Below, in pieces: positions 27,884-36,545 of a DNA stretch of 45,276 nucleotides. The stretch is taken from NCBI GenBank assembly GCA_021845615.1, contig JAJZVP010000003.1, positions 1 through 45,276 of the forward strand, read 5' to 3'. Numbering within the stretch: position 1 is the stretch's first letter; every line of letters begins with the position of its first letter. The position numbers and the translations under genes were made by a program. This DNA comes from a bacterium. Lineage in GTDB: Bacteria > Vulcanimicrobiota > Vulcanimicrobiia > Vulcanimicrobiales > Vulcanimicrobiaceae. Below the pieces are notes generated by a model. It worked only from the letters and a program-made list of their open reading frames with translations. It was not told the origin of the DNA and searched no databases.

Positions 27884-28528
27884 TTACGGCTGAAGACGGA
27901 CGCGCGCCCAACCCTCGCGCTCGCGTTGGTAGAGAAGGCGGTCGTGCATGCGATTCGATCTCCCTTGCCAAAATTCGATCGAACGCGGGACGATGAGAAA
28001 ACCTCCCCACGAGTGCGGCCGTTCGATCTCCTCGTCGGCGAAACGCTCCTCGAAATGCGCCATACGCTCGTCGAGGACGGCTCGCGATTCGACCGGTTCG
28101 CTCTGCTCCGATGCCCAAGCGGCGAGCCGATGGCCGCGCGGCCGCGAGGCGAAATAGAGATCCGATTCGTGCTCGTCGGTGCGACGCACCTCGCCTTCGA
28201 TGCGAACCTGCCGTTCGAGCGCTCCCCACCAAAATGTCGCAGCGGCGAACGGACGCGCGAGCAGTTCGCGCCCCTTCCGGCTGTCGTACGATGTAAAGAA
28301 ACGAAGCCCGCGCTCGTCGAGCCCGCGCAAGAGGACGATGCGCAGACTCGGCCGTCCGTCCTCGCCGACGCTCGCCAGCGCCATCGCGTTGGGTTCGACG
28401 ATCTGCGAATGCATCGCGTACGCCTCGTCGAGCCACCGCTGCAAGGCGACGATCGGGTCGTCGGAGAGCTCGCTCTCGCGGAGTTCTCCCCGCTCGTAGG
28501 GCGTTCGGCTCGTAGCGATCTCTTTCAC
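27884..28528 (-). CDS. pdxH: pyridoxamine 5'-phosphate oxidase
   Basis: FMN-dependent oxidase producing pyridoxal 5'-phosphate from pyridoxine or pyridoxamine phosphate. The 214 residues contain EPNAMALASVGEDGRPSLR, IVLLRGLDERGLRFFTSYDS (FMN site), the region FWWGALERQVRIEG, SEQSEPVESRAVL, and the C-terminal signature WGGFLIVPRSIEFWQG...RMHDR. The ATG overlaps the stop of the VWA gene, which makes it the last gene of the carA-Bat run. A gap of 65 bp separates it from carB. Confidence 0.95.
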   Translation of the reverse strand: MKEIATSRTPYERGELRESELSDDPIVALQRWLDEAYAMHSQIVEPNAMALASVGEDGRPSLRIVLLRGLDERGLRFFTSYDSRKGRELLARPFAAATFWWGALERQVRIEGEVRRTDEHESDLYFASRPRGHRLAAWASEQSEPVESRAVLDERMAHFEERFADEEIERPHSWGGFLIVPRSIEFWQGRSNRMHDRLLYQREREGWARVRLQP

Positions 28529-29445
28529 GATACCCTTCCCAATCCCACCGCAGCGAGAGCGGCGAGTGCGAGCAACAACGCTCCGACGAACGCCGCCGCC
28601 AGCGAAACGTCGACGCTCTTTCGTTCGAACGAGGTGACGCGCCCCAACGCGCCGAGCGCTCCGCGCAGCTCCGAAGCATTCTCGACGCGCACGAAACGCC
28701 CCCCGCTCGCGCGAGCGTACGCGCGCAACGCGGCCGAGTCGATGCCGGCGGCCTCGCTCGTTCCGGGAATCAGCGATCCGGAATTCGTACCGATGCCGAC
28801 GGTATCGACGCGAATGCCGCGCTCGCCGAGCGAGGAAGCTGCGGCGAGCGGATCGACGCCGGTGTTATTCACGCCGTCGGTCACCAACACGACGGTACGC
28901 GGCCCCCGCCGCCCGAGCAGCGATCCCGCGAGTTCGAGTGCGTCGCCGATCGCCGTGGGGCCGTTCGGCGCGGGAAGCGTATCGAGCGCGGCGATCGCCG
29001 CGGCGTGATGCGCCGTCAGCGGCTGCACCACCGAGGCGGCTCCCGAGAAGGCGACGATCGCGACGCGCTCTCCGCTCGCCATCTCCCGAATGAAACGCGT
29101 CGCCGCGGCGCGCGCCGCGAGCGCGCGCGTCGGAACGATATCCGTCGAAGCCATCGAGCCCGAGGTGTCGATGCAAAGGACTATCGCGCCGTCGTGAACC
29201 GGTACCGGTAGGACGAGATGCGGACGCGCGAGCGCGAGCGTGGCGAGCGCGAGCCCGGCGATCCACGCGCCGCGCAGCAGCGAGCCGACGGGATCGCGCT
29301 CGCCGAGCGCGCGCCGAAGAAAGGCGAGATCGGAGAACGCGAGATCGCGCGCGTCGCGCATTCGCCGCGCGCGCCGGAGCGCCTGGACTCCGAGCGCGAC
29401 CGAGAGCGCCGCAACGAGGAGCCATCCCGGCGCTCCGAAACTCAA
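28525..29445 (-). CDS. von Willebrand A domain membrane protein (BatA-like)
   Basis: BatA-type protein of 306 residues. Two hydrophobic segments lie near the N-terminus (GWLLVAALSVALGV and GAWIAGLALATLALA). A VWA domain follows with an intact MIDAS motif DTSGSMAS near residue 80 and the later Thr and Asp (NGPTAIGDAL, LVTDGVNNTG). A C-terminal membrane helix closes the protein. Bat proteins are linked to aerotolerance and periplasmic stress, working with MoxR ATPases. The start is TTG 29445, overlapping the DUF58 stop (TTGA); a longer frame to 29754 is shadow of that gene. Confidence 0.88.
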   Translation of the reverse strand: MSFGAPGWLLVAALSVALGVQALRRARRMRDARDLAFSDLAFLRRALGERDPVGSLLRGAWIAGLALATLALARPHLVLPVPVHDGAIVLCIDTSGSMASTDIVPTRALAARAAATRFIREMASGERVAIVAFSGAASVVQPLTAHHAAAIAALDTLPAPNGPTAIGDALELAGSLLGRRGPRTVVLVTDGVNNTGVDPLAAASSLGERGIRVDTVGIGTNSGSLIPGTSEAAGIDSAALRAYARASGGRFVRVENASELRGALGALGRVTSFERKSVDVSLAAAFVGALLLALAALAAVGLGRVS

Positions 29446-30278
29446 GCGAGCGCCCCCCGCGGAATGCCGAAGGCCTCTGCGAGCGCGCCCGTTCCATCGT
29501 TCTCTTCGAGGATACCGGTTCTCCACCCGAAGCGAGCGAAGCGGCGCACGAGTTCTTCTTCGCGTGCGACGCTCGCACGTCGATACGCATCGCGTTCGCG
29601 CTTTCCGAACCAGCGCAGGAGCGGTTCGCCGCTCTCGACATCGACGAGGCGGGCGAGGCCGTGCAGCGGGAGATCGCTCTGCCACGGATCGCGGGCCAGC
29701 GCGAGGGTTGCATCGTAACGCGCGGCGAGCTCGGCGAGCCGCGCCTCTTCGCATCGCTCGGCGCCCGCGGCATCGGTCACCACCAGCAGCGCGGCGCCGC
29801 GCGGTAACGTCGCCGTCGCGATATCGAACATCGCGTTCGGATCGAAATCTTCTGCTGGTTGCGCGCGCAGCGCTTCGCGCGCGAGCGCCGCACCCGAGCG
29901 CCCCGGCCGCGCTCGCTCCGGAACCGGGCCGCGCGAGAGCAGTGCGATCGCGCGATCCTCACCGCCGCTCGCGCCGAACCACGCAGCGATCGCATCGTCG
30001 GCGGCATCGGCGAGCGCCCTTCGGCGCCCGAGGCCCATCGATGGAGATCGATCGCAGATCGCGCCGAAGATCAGTGCGATATCTTCGAGCATCACGCGGG
30101 TTTGCAAGGCGCCGCTCCGAGCGGTCGCCGCCCAGTCGATGCGTCGAATATCGTCGCCGACGAGATAGCCGCGCAATTGTACGAATTCATATCCGTCGCC
30201 GCGCGAGGTCGTCGGCGATCCGCCTCCGAGCACGCGGGGACGATTCCGGCCGCGCAGGAGCGCTTCGCGCAGCGTCAC
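29442..30278 (-). CDS. DUF58 domain protein of the MoxR/Bat cluster
   Basis: A 278-residue soluble DUF58 protein. The signature is seen as GYEFVQLRGYLVGDDIRRIDW followed by WAATARSGALQTRVMLE (family pattern: D-D-x-R-x-I-D-W-x-x-x-A-R). A VWA-like fold follows with degenerate metal-site residues (ICDRSPSMGLG). DUF58 proteins always accompany MoxR ATPases and are thought to link the ATPase to VWA partners. The GTG start at 30278 overlaps the moxR stop; the frame upstream to 30452 is Arg-rich shadow. Confidence 0.88.
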   Translation of the reverse strand: MTLREALLRGRNRPRVLGGGSPTTSRGDGYEFVQLRGYLVGDDIRRIDWAATARSGALQTRVMLEDIALIFGAICDRSPSMGLGRRRALADAADDAIAAWFGASGGEDRAIALLSRGPVPERARPGRSGAALAREALRAQPAEDFDPNAMFDIATATLPRGAALLVVTDAAGAERCEEARLAELAARYDATLALARDPWQSDLPLHGLARLVDVESGEPLLRWFGKRERDAYRRASVAREEELVRRFARFGWRTGILEENDGTGALAEAFGIPRGALA

Positions 30279-31198
30279 GGCACGCGAACGCCGGCGATCG
30301 TCTCGGCGATCCACGACGGCGCCGCGATTCCCTCCAGCGAGAGGCGATGCGTGAATGCGATGCGATGCCGCAGCACCGCCGGAGCGACGCTGCGAATATC
30401 GTCGGGCTCCACGTACGCCCGCTCCTGAAGATAGGCCCGCGCGCGCGCGCAACCGACCAATGCGAGGCTCGCGCGCGGGCTCGCTCCATTTGCGACGTAG
30501 GGCGAGAAATGGCGCGTCGCCATCACGAGATCGACGACGTATCGATGTAATTTGTTATCGACGTGAACCGCCCGAGCGCCCGCGCGCCACGCACGCAGGT
30601 CTTCGAGCGTCGCCACGCGCTGCGGAAGCGGCGTCCGCGCGAATGCATACCGCTCGAGAATCTCGAGCTCTTCTTCTTCGTTCGGATATCCGAGATCGAT
30701 CTTCAGCAGAAAGCGATCCATCTGCGCGAGCGGCAACGCATAAGTACCGTCGTTGTCGAGCGGATTCATCGTCGCGAGAACGACGAAGGGGTCGGGGAGC
30801 GGATGCGTCTCGTGGCCGATGGTCACCTGACGCTCCTGCATCGCTTCGAGCAGCGCGCTCTGGACCTTCGCCGGCGCGCGATTGATCTCGTCGGCGAGAA
30901 CGATATTGGCGACGATCGGTCCGAGCACGGTATCGAAGCGCGAGCTCTGTTGGTCGAAGATCCGCGTTCCGACGATATCGGCCGGCAGCAGATCCGGAGT
31001 GAATTGAATGCGCTTGAACGTCGCGTCGAGCGAGGCGGCGAGCGCCCGGCACGCCAGCGTCTTTGCGATACCCGGCGGCCCCTCGAGAAGCGCGTGTCCG
31101 TCGGCGATCGATGCCAACAACAGCCCCTCGATCGCCGCATCCTGCCCGACGATCGTCTTTTTGAGAGCTCGTTCGACATCGCGTGGAGTCGCGTTCAT
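30275..31198 (-). CDS. MoxR-family AAA+ ATPase
   Basis: AAA+ chaperone-like ATPase of the MoxR type, 307 residues from ATG 31198. Walker A is LLEGPPGIAKTLACRALA, Walker B IVLADEINRAPAKVQSALLEA, and sensor motif VLATMNPLDNDGTYALPLAQ. RFLLKIDLGYP is typical of MoxR. It probably acts on substrates or metal centres together with the DUF58 and VWA proteins encoded just downstream. It overlaps both neighbours by 4 bp. Confidence 0.94.
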   Translation of the reverse strand: MNATPRDVERALKKTIVGQDAAIEGLLLASIADGHALLEGPPGIAKTLACRALAASLDATFKRIQFTPDLLPADIVGTRIFDQQSSRFDTVLGPIVANIVLADEINRAPAKVQSALLEAMQERQVTIGHETHPLPDPFVVLATMNPLDNDGTYALPLAQMDRFLLKIDLGYPNEEEELEILERYAFARTPLPQRVATLEDLRAWRAGARAVHVDNKLHRYVVDLVMATRHFSPYVANGASPRASLALVGCARARAYLQERAYVEPDDIRSVAPAVLRHRIAFTHRLSLEGIAAPSWIAETIAGVRVP

Positions 31199-32100
31199 GA
31201 CAGAACCTCCGCGAACGCAGCGTCGCACGTTCGAATGGCGTTTTGCAAGTCGTCGTCGGTGGTAAAGGCCGCTCGCTCGAGCGCTCGCAGGAGCGGCGAG
31301 AGATCGCGATCTCGCTCGCTCAGGCGCGCGAGTACGTCGGAGAGGGTCTCGCTCGCCGTCGCGCCGACGAGCGAACGAACGGCGATTCGGACCGAGCGCG
31401 CGACCGCGCGGGTCGGCTCCGCTCGAAGCACGAGCGCGGCGTCGCGCAAACGTTCCTCACGCGTTTGTTCTACGACCGGCGGCTCTACGATCGCGGCCGG
31501 CACGAGCGCGGGCTCGGGCCTCCGCCGTCGACGGCGAAGCGATCGGATCGCCGCCGCCAAGAGGACGACGGCGACGAGCGCACCGAGAACGTACGCGACG
31601 CGATCCAAGATCGGCACGAGGTTCCCAACCGCGCTCCCGACCGTCGCAAAGGGTTGCAACGCCCCTCCGCGCACGACGATCGTCAACGAATTACTCGAAT
31701 ATTGCTCCGCCTGTCCGGTCCGTGCGTCGATGGCGTCGAGCGTCGCAGGCGCCAGTCGAATCGCCCCGGTGCGTGCCGCTCGCACCGTCAACGTTTCGCG
31801 ATAGACAGTCTCGCCGTTCGCGTGTTGGATCGAACGCTCGTCGCCGCGCAATTCCAATTGCGAGAGGATCGGGAGGGTCACGTTGTCGATGCGGCGGACG
31901 TTGCCACGAACCGTCAGCAGGATCGTCAACGCGAAGGCGCGACCGATCGTCGGCGAGGCCGGCCGCGCGCTCATCGTAAAGCGCTCGACCTCGAGGCGCG
32001 GAAGGCTCTGCGCGGACCCGATCTGCGGGGCGATCACGAAGGCGAGCGCCGCGAGAACGAGGCCGAGATTTATGCGAACGAGCGAGCGCGGTCCAGCCAC
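31195..32100 (-). CDS. BatD-like membrane protein
   Basis: A 301-residue protein with a cleavable-looking signal peptide (basic start, then LGLVLAALAFVIA, then IGSAQS). It has an Ig-like beta domain (about 35-155), one membrane helix (about 170-188: VLGALVAVVLLAAAI), and a basic then acidic cytoplasmic helical tail. This is the layout of BatD/oxygen-tolerance proteins, but it is about half their usual length, with one beta domain instead of several. It lies upstream of moxR and overlaps the carA 3' end by 31 bp. Assignment rests mainly on layout and neighbours. Confidence 0.7.
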   Translation of the reverse strand: MAGPRSLVRINLGLVLAALAFVIAPQIGSAQSLPRLEVERFTMSARPASPTIGRAFALTILLTVRGNVRRIDNVTLPILSQLELRGDERSIQHANGETVYRETLTVRAARTGAIRLAPATLDAIDARTGQAEQYSSNSLTIVVRGGALQPFATVGSAVGNLVPILDRVAYVLGALVAVVLLAAAIRSLRRRRRRPEPALVPAAIVEPPVVEQTREERLRDAALVLRAEPTRAVARSVRIAVRSLVGATASETLSDVLARLSERDRDLSPLLRALERAAFTTDDDLQNAIRTCDAAFAEVLS

Positions 32101-33155
32101 GTTGCAAAGAGCCGACGCGCGTCGCGCGGACCCGGTGAGGCCTCGGGGTGAAACTGCACGGCTTCGATCGGGAGCGTACGGTGCGCGAAGCCCTCATTCG
32201 TGCCGTCGTTGAGGTTGGTCATCGTCGCCTCGAGTTCGCTGGGGAGCGAGTCGGCATCGACGGCATATCCGTGATTGTGCGCCGTGACGATCACTTCGTC
32301 GCGGCGAAGATCTTTAACGGGCTGATTTCCACCGCGATGGCCGTAGGGCAACTTATAGGTCCGCGCTCCGTATGCGAGCGCGAGGAGTTGATGCCCCAGA
32401 CAGATGCCGTAGAGCGGAACGCTGCCGATCAGCGAGCGCAGCGTTTCGATCGTCTCGGCGAGATCGGTCGGATCTCCCGGCCCCGGCGAGACGAGCACCA
32501 TCGCGGGATCGTTTGCGAGAATCTGTTCGCGCGTCGCATCGTAGGGAACGACGGTGATCTCGGCTCCGAGCGCCGAGAGATCGCGGAGGATCGCGCGCTT
32601 CACGCCGCAATCGACCAACGTCACCCGCGTGCCGCCGCGAAGCCCTTCGACGTGCGCGCTTCGCGCGGCGACGCTGGGCACCAAATCTTTGGTCGTCGCG
32701 CTCCGAACGAACGCGGCGAGGCGACGTTCGGCATCCGCGATCTCCTCGGCCCCGACCGCAAGCGCGGCCCAGATCGTTCCGTGCTCGCGCAGGGCGATCG
32801 TGATCGCTCGCGTATCGGCGCCGACCATCGTCGGGACGCGCTGTTCGTCGAGCCAGGCGGGCAGCGACTCCTTCGAAAGGTAGTGCGACGGATGGTAGGA
32901 GATGCGCTTCACGATCGCTCCGGCGACGCAGGCGCGGCCGTATTGGGCGGCTCCACCGCTGATCCCGTAGTTGCCGATCATCGGGTAGGTGAACGTCAAA
33001 ATCTGCCCGGCGTACGAGGGGTCGGTGAGCGCCTCTTCGTAGCCGGTCATCCCGGTATAAAAGACCGCTTCCCCGAGCGCTAGTCCGGTGCACGCGAGCC
33101 CATCGCCGTCGAAGCGCGAACCGTCGGCGAGAAAAAGTGCGGCGGGGTGAGGCAT
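32070..33155 (-). CDS. carA: carbamoyl phosphate synthase small subunit
   Basis: Glutaminase subunit that supplies ammonia to CarB. The 361 residues begin MPHPAALFLADGSRFDGDG. The family block GEAVFYTGMTGYEEALTDPS is present. The class I glutamine amidotransferase domain has the nucleophile in YGICLGHQLLALAYGA, GHRGGNQPV, TAHNHGYAV and the catalytic His-Glu in VQFHPEASPGP. The start is ATG 33155; the upstream open frame to 33296 is shadow. It is divergent from marC (45-bp gap) and leads the Bat cluster rather than carB. Confidence 0.96.
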   Translation of the reverse strand: MPHPAALFLADGSRFDGDGLACTGLALGEAVFYTGMTGYEEALTDPSYAGQILTFTYPMIGNYGISGGAAQYGRACVAGAIVKRISYHPSHYLSKESLPAWLDEQRVPTMVGADTRAITIALREHGTIWAALAVGAEEIADAERRLAAFVRSATTKDLVPSVAARSAHVEGLRGGTRVTLVDCGVKRAILRDLSALGAEITVVPYDATREQILANDPAMVLVSPGPGDPTDLAETIETLRSLIGSVPLYGICLGHQLLALAYGARTYKLPYGHRGGNQPVKDLRRDEVIVTAHNHGYAVDADSLPSELEATMTNLNDGTNEGFAHRTLPIEAVQFHPEASPGPRDARRLFATWLDRARSFA

Positions 33156-33200
33156 CGGGGCAGAGGGTTTGGCATCCCGAAGCTCGATCCCTCGGCGGTA

Positions 33201-33833
33201 ATGGACTGGCATTTTACGGCGACGGCGTTCGCAACCGCATTTACCATCGTCGATCCCCTCGGCATGATCCCGTTTACCATGGCGACGACCGCTCATCTAC
33301 CGCGCGAGAAACGCGGCCGAATCGTCGACCAGGCGGTGCTCGTCGCCGCGATCGTCATGGCGGCGATGGGGCTCGTCGGCCCGGCGGTGCTCGCCTACCT
33401 CGGCATCACGCTCCCCGCCTTTACCATCGCGGGCGGCATGCTGCTCTTCCTCATCGCGATCGACATGCTCTTCGCGCGGCCGACCGGTACGCGCCGCACC
33501 GAAGATGAGGAACGCGCTGCGAGCGCGGCCGAGAATCCGGCGGTCTTCCCTCTGGCGATCCCGATGATCGCGGGGCCGGGGACGCTCGCGACGGTCCTCC
33601 TCCTCGTCAGCCTCGCCGCGGGCTCCGCAACGCGTATCCTCTCGACGATTCTCGCCTACGCAGCGGCACTTTTCGTGACCTGGCTCTGCATGCGCGGGGC
33701 CGCTCGCTTCCTGCATCGCATCGGAACGACTGGAATTCACGTGGTCTCGCGCGTACTCGGCATCGTGCTCGCCGCGCTCGCAGTGCAGTTCGTGATCAAC
33801 GGCCTCTTACAGACGCCGCTCTTTCACCACTAA
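33201..33833 (+). CDS. MarC-family integral membrane protein
   Basis: Inner-membrane protein of the MarC/UPF0056 family, 210 residues with six hydrophobic segments. Family blocks are FTIVDPLGMIPFTMATTAHL, GGMLLFLIAIDMLFA and FPLAIPMIAGPGTLATVLL. Function in the family is unresolved; an early link to multiple antibiotic resistance was not upheld. The start is ATG 33201, although an in-frame ATG exists at 33147 over the carA start. It is the only plus-strand gene between carA and pyrC and ends in a CTAA shared with the pyrC stop. Confidence 0.9.
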   Translation: MDWHFTATAFATAFTIVDPLGMIPFTMATTAHLPREKRGRIVDQAVLVAAIVMAAMGLVGPAVLAYLGITLPAFTIAGGMLLFLIAIDMLFARPTGTRRTEDEERAASAAENPAVFPLAIPMIAGPGTLATVLLLVSLAAGSATRILSTILAYAAALFVTWLCMRGAARFLHRIGTTGIHVVSRVLGIVLAALAVQFVINGLLQTPLFHH

Positions 33834-35119
33834 GGCTCGCTCGAGCGACCCTCGGCTCGATAGGCGATACGCCCGGCGACGACGGTCGCTTCGATGCGGC
33901 GCGGCAGCTCCCAGCCATCGAAGGGCGTCGCCCGCCCCTTCGATGCGAAGAGCGAGGAATCGACGCGCCACGGGCGCTCGGAGAACATCGTGATATCCGC
34001 GGGAGCACCGACCGCGAGCGTCCCGCCGGGAAGGCGGAGCGCCTCGGCGGCGCGCGTGCTGCAGAGCGCGACGAAATCGCTCATCGAAAGATCGGGAAGA
34101 GCGCGTGCGTACGCTCCGACCGCGATCTCCAACCCGGTGAAACCGACCGCCGCGCGCGCGAGCTCGCCACTCTTTTCGGCATCGGTATGCGGGGCGTGAT
34201 CGCTCGCAAAAAAGTCGATCGCTCCGGCGCGAACGGCATCCCGTAGCGCGCGCGCGTCGTCGGCGGTGCGCAACGGCGGATTCACCTTCGCGCGCGCGCC
34301 GAACTCTTCGACCGCTTCGTCGGTGCACAACAGGTGGTGCGGCGTGACTTCGCAGGTAACGCGCCCGCGGCGTTCGCGCGCCCACGCGATCAATTCCATG
34401 CCGCGCGCGGTCGAGACGTGAGCGATATGTACGCGAGCGCCGACCTCCAACGCGAGAATGAGGTCGCGCGCGACGATGCTCTCCTCCGCCGAAGCCGGGC
34501 TCCCCGGAACGCCGAGCCGCGCCGATACGGCGCCCTCGTGCATCACGCCGTTTCCTTTCAGCGCGGCGTCCTCGGCGTGGACGATCGCCAAAGCGTCGAG
34601 CGGTTCGAGCGCGCGCAGGACCTCGCGCATCACGCGCGCGTCGGCGACCGTGCTGCCGTCGTCGGAGAACGCGACCGCGCCCGCCGCAAGGAGCGACGGA
34701 TAATCGAGAACCTCGCGACCCGCGCGAGCGCGCGTCATCGCACCGATGGGAAAGATGCGCGCGAGGATCCCGCGTTCGCGGCTCGCAGCGGGAAACGCAA
34801 CCCGCCCCAGGATCTCGGCGCCGTCGAGCGCCGGCTCGGTATTCGGCATCGCACAGAGCGAGGTAAAGCCTCCGCGCACCGCGGCCGCCGTTCCCGAAGC
34901 GAGCGTCTCCTTCGCCTCGAATCCGGGTTCGCGCAAATGCACGTGCGCGTCGATAAATCCGGGCGCGACGACCCAACCGACCGCATCGATCGTCTCCTCG
35001 CCGGCGCGCGCGCGCAGGCGCTCGCCGATCTCGACGATGCGGTCGCCCTCGGTCCGAAGATCCCGCAACGCATCGAGAGATTGTCGCGGATCGACGATGC
35101 GCCCACCACGAACGAGCAT
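33830..35119 (-). CDS. pyrC: dihydroorotase
   Basis: Third step of pyrimidine synthesis: cyclises N-carbamoyl-aspartate to dihydroorotate. The 429 residues correspond to the long class I type. Metal ligands His59 and His61 lie in FIDAHVHLREPG. CEVTPHHLLCTDEAV and FASDHAPHTDAEK carry the later His and Asp ligands. GGFTSLCAMPNTEP is typical. It starts 3 bp after the pyrB stop and is the last gene in the MFS-valS-pyrR-pyrB-pyrC series. Confidence 0.95.
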   Translation of the reverse strand: MLVRGGRIVDPRQSLDALRDLRTEGDRIVEIGERLRARAGEETIDAVGWVVAPGFIDAHVHLREPGFEAKETLASGTAAAVRGGFTSLCAMPNTEPALDGAEILGRVAFPAASRERGILARIFPIGAMTRARAGREVLDYPSLLAAGAVAFSDDGSTVADARVMREVLRALEPLDALAIVHAEDAALKGNGVMHEGAVSARLGVPGSPASAEESIVARDLILALEVGARVHIAHVSTARGMELIAWARERRGRVTCEVTPHHLLCTDEAVEEFGARAKVNPPLRTADDARALRDAVRAGAIDFFASDHAPHTDAEKSGELARAAVGFTGLEIAVGAYARALPDLSMSDFVALCSTRAAEALRLPGGTLAVGAPADITMFSERPWRVDSSLFASKGRATPFDGWELPRRIEATVVAGRIAYRAEGRSSEP

Positions 35120-35122
35120 CGC

Positions 35123-36025
35123 CTACCAGCCGTGAACGAGATGGTGCAAGAGCGCCGCCCGCACCAACACGCCGTTGCGAACCTGTTCGCGATAGCGCCA
35201 CCGCGGATCGAGCGTTACGGCGTCGACGATCTCCATTCCGCGATTGTACGGCCCCGGATGGAGGATCGGCGTCCGCGCGCCGAGCCGTTCGAGACGTGCG
35301 TCGTTGAGTTGGTATGCCGCGACATAGGCGGCGTCGTCGATCGGCATGCTCTCGAATCGTTCGCGCTGCACGCGCAACATCACGAGCGCGTCGATCGCTT
35401 CGATCGCCGCATCGAAATTCCGCGCGATCCGTACGTCCGAAGGCACGTCGGTCGGCAAGAGGAAGGCCTCGGGGCCGATGGCGAGCACCCGCGCTCCGTA
35501 GCGACGAAGCAGCCGCATCGATGAATGCGCGACGCGACTGTGCCGGATGTCGCCGACGAATGCGATCGTGCGGTCGTTCAAATCCCCGAGAATATCGCGC
35601 AGCGTAAACGCGTCCAACAGTGCCTGAGTGGGGTGCGCGTTGGTCCCATCGCCGGCGTTCACCGTGCAACCGTCGAAAGCCGCGGCGATCTCGGCGACGG
35701 CGCCGACGAGCGGGTGCCGCGCGACCAGCACGTCGATTCCCAACGCGCGTAGCGTGACCGCCGTGTCGTCGAGCCGCTCGCCCTTGGTCGCGAGGCTCAA
35801 TTGCGCCGGCGAGAGGTTGACGACGTTCGCTCCCAAGCGAAGTTGCGCGCACTGGAAGGAGACGTGCGTTCTGGTACTCTGTTCGAAGAAGAGGTTCGCG
35901 CAGAAGCGTCCCTCGAGGGAACGGGGCGCCGGGCGTTGCGCGAATTCCCTCGCGAGCGAGAAAATCGCATCGATCTCCCGATCGGTGAGATCGTCGATAT
36001 CGAGCAGGCTACGCGTCGTCGTCAA
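35123..36025 (-). CDS. pyrB: aspartate carbamoyltransferase catalytic subunit
   Basis: Condenses carbamoyl phosphate with aspartate. The 300 residues have the carbamoyl phosphate loop STRT at 50-53 (FFEQSTRTHVSF), the block LSLATKGERLDDT with the active-site Lys, HPTQALLDAF, and the aspartate-binding MLRVQRER and HPGPYNRGMEI. The PyrB is of the type acting without PyrI; no pyrI is present. The start lies 17 bp inside pyrR and the stop is 3 bp before pyrC. Confidence 0.96.
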   Translation of the reverse strand: MTTTRSLLDIDDLTDREIDAIFSLAREFAQRPAPRSLEGRFCANLFFEQSTRTHVSFQCAQLRLGANVVNLSPAQLSLATKGERLDDTAVTLRALGIDVLVARHPLVGAVAEIAAAFDGCTVNAGDGTNAHPTQALLDAFTLRDILGDLNDRTIAFVGDIRHSRVAHSSMRLLRRYGARVLAIGPEAFLLPTDVPSDVRIARNFDAAIEAIDALVMLRVQRERFESMPIDDAAYVAAYQLNDARLERLGARTPILHPGPYNRGMEIVDAVTLDPRWRYREQVRNGVLVRAALLHHLVHGW

Positions 36026-36545
36026 CGAGTAGGACCTCGTCGGTCGGGGCGGGCGTCGGGTTCAAGGTCACGACCACGCGTTCGCGCCGGCTCGTGGGGA
36101 TGCGTCGACCGACGTAATCGCCTTGGACCGGTAATTCGCGCAGACCGCGATCGACGAGCACGCAGAGGCGAATCGCCGAGGGGCGGCCGAGATCGATCAG
36201 CGCGTCGAGGGCGCTGCGAACCGTTCGTCCGGTAAAGAGCACGTCGTCGACGATCACGATCGACCGCCCCTCGACCGCATCGGGAATCTGCGACTCGGGG
36301 AGAGCGTGCACGACGTTATCGTCGCGATAGAGATTGACGTTGAGATAGCCGAGCGTTGGGGCGACGCCGCTGATCCGTTCGATGTGTGCCGCGAGCCGCT
36401 GCGCGAGCGCCTCGCCGCCACGACGGATCCCGAACAACTCGATTCCCTTCCGCGCGTCCTCCGGCTCGAGAATTTCGTGCGCGAGCCGCGCGATGATGCG
36501 TTCGATCTCCTCGGCGCCGACGAGCCGTCGACTGCGTGCGCTCAT
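36009..36545 (-). CDS. pyrR: PyrR bifunctional protein (pyr regulator / uracil phosphoribosyltransferase)
   Basis: PRTase-fold protein that in Gram-positive bacteria binds pyr mRNA to control attenuation and has uracil phosphoribosyltransferase activity. The 178 residues show IRRGGEALAQRL, GYLNVNLYRDD, the PRPP loop SIVIVDDVLFTGRTVRSAL, and LVDRGLRELPVQGDYVGR, all closely PyrR-like. Its ATG overlaps the valS stop and its 3' end overlaps pyrB, so there is no leader for a classic attenuator in front of pyrR, pyrB or pyrC. Any PyrR target would have to lie elsewhere. Confidence 0.94.
   Translation of the reverse strand: MSARSRRLVGAEEIERIIARLAHEILEPEDARKGIELFGIRRGGEALAQRLAAHIERISGVAPTLGYLNVNLYRDDNVVHALPESQIPDAVEGRSIVIVDDVLFTGRTVRSALDALIDLGRPSAIRLCVLVDRGLRELPVQGDYVGRRIPTSRRERVVVTLNPTPAPTDEVLLVDDDA

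Noticed and set aside
33807-35852. 681-codon open frame on the minus strand across pyrB and pyrC
   Set aside because: Very rich in Arg and Ala, no domain pattern, and fully overlapped by clearly recognisable pyrB and pyrC in another frame. Long shadow frames are expected at this G+C.
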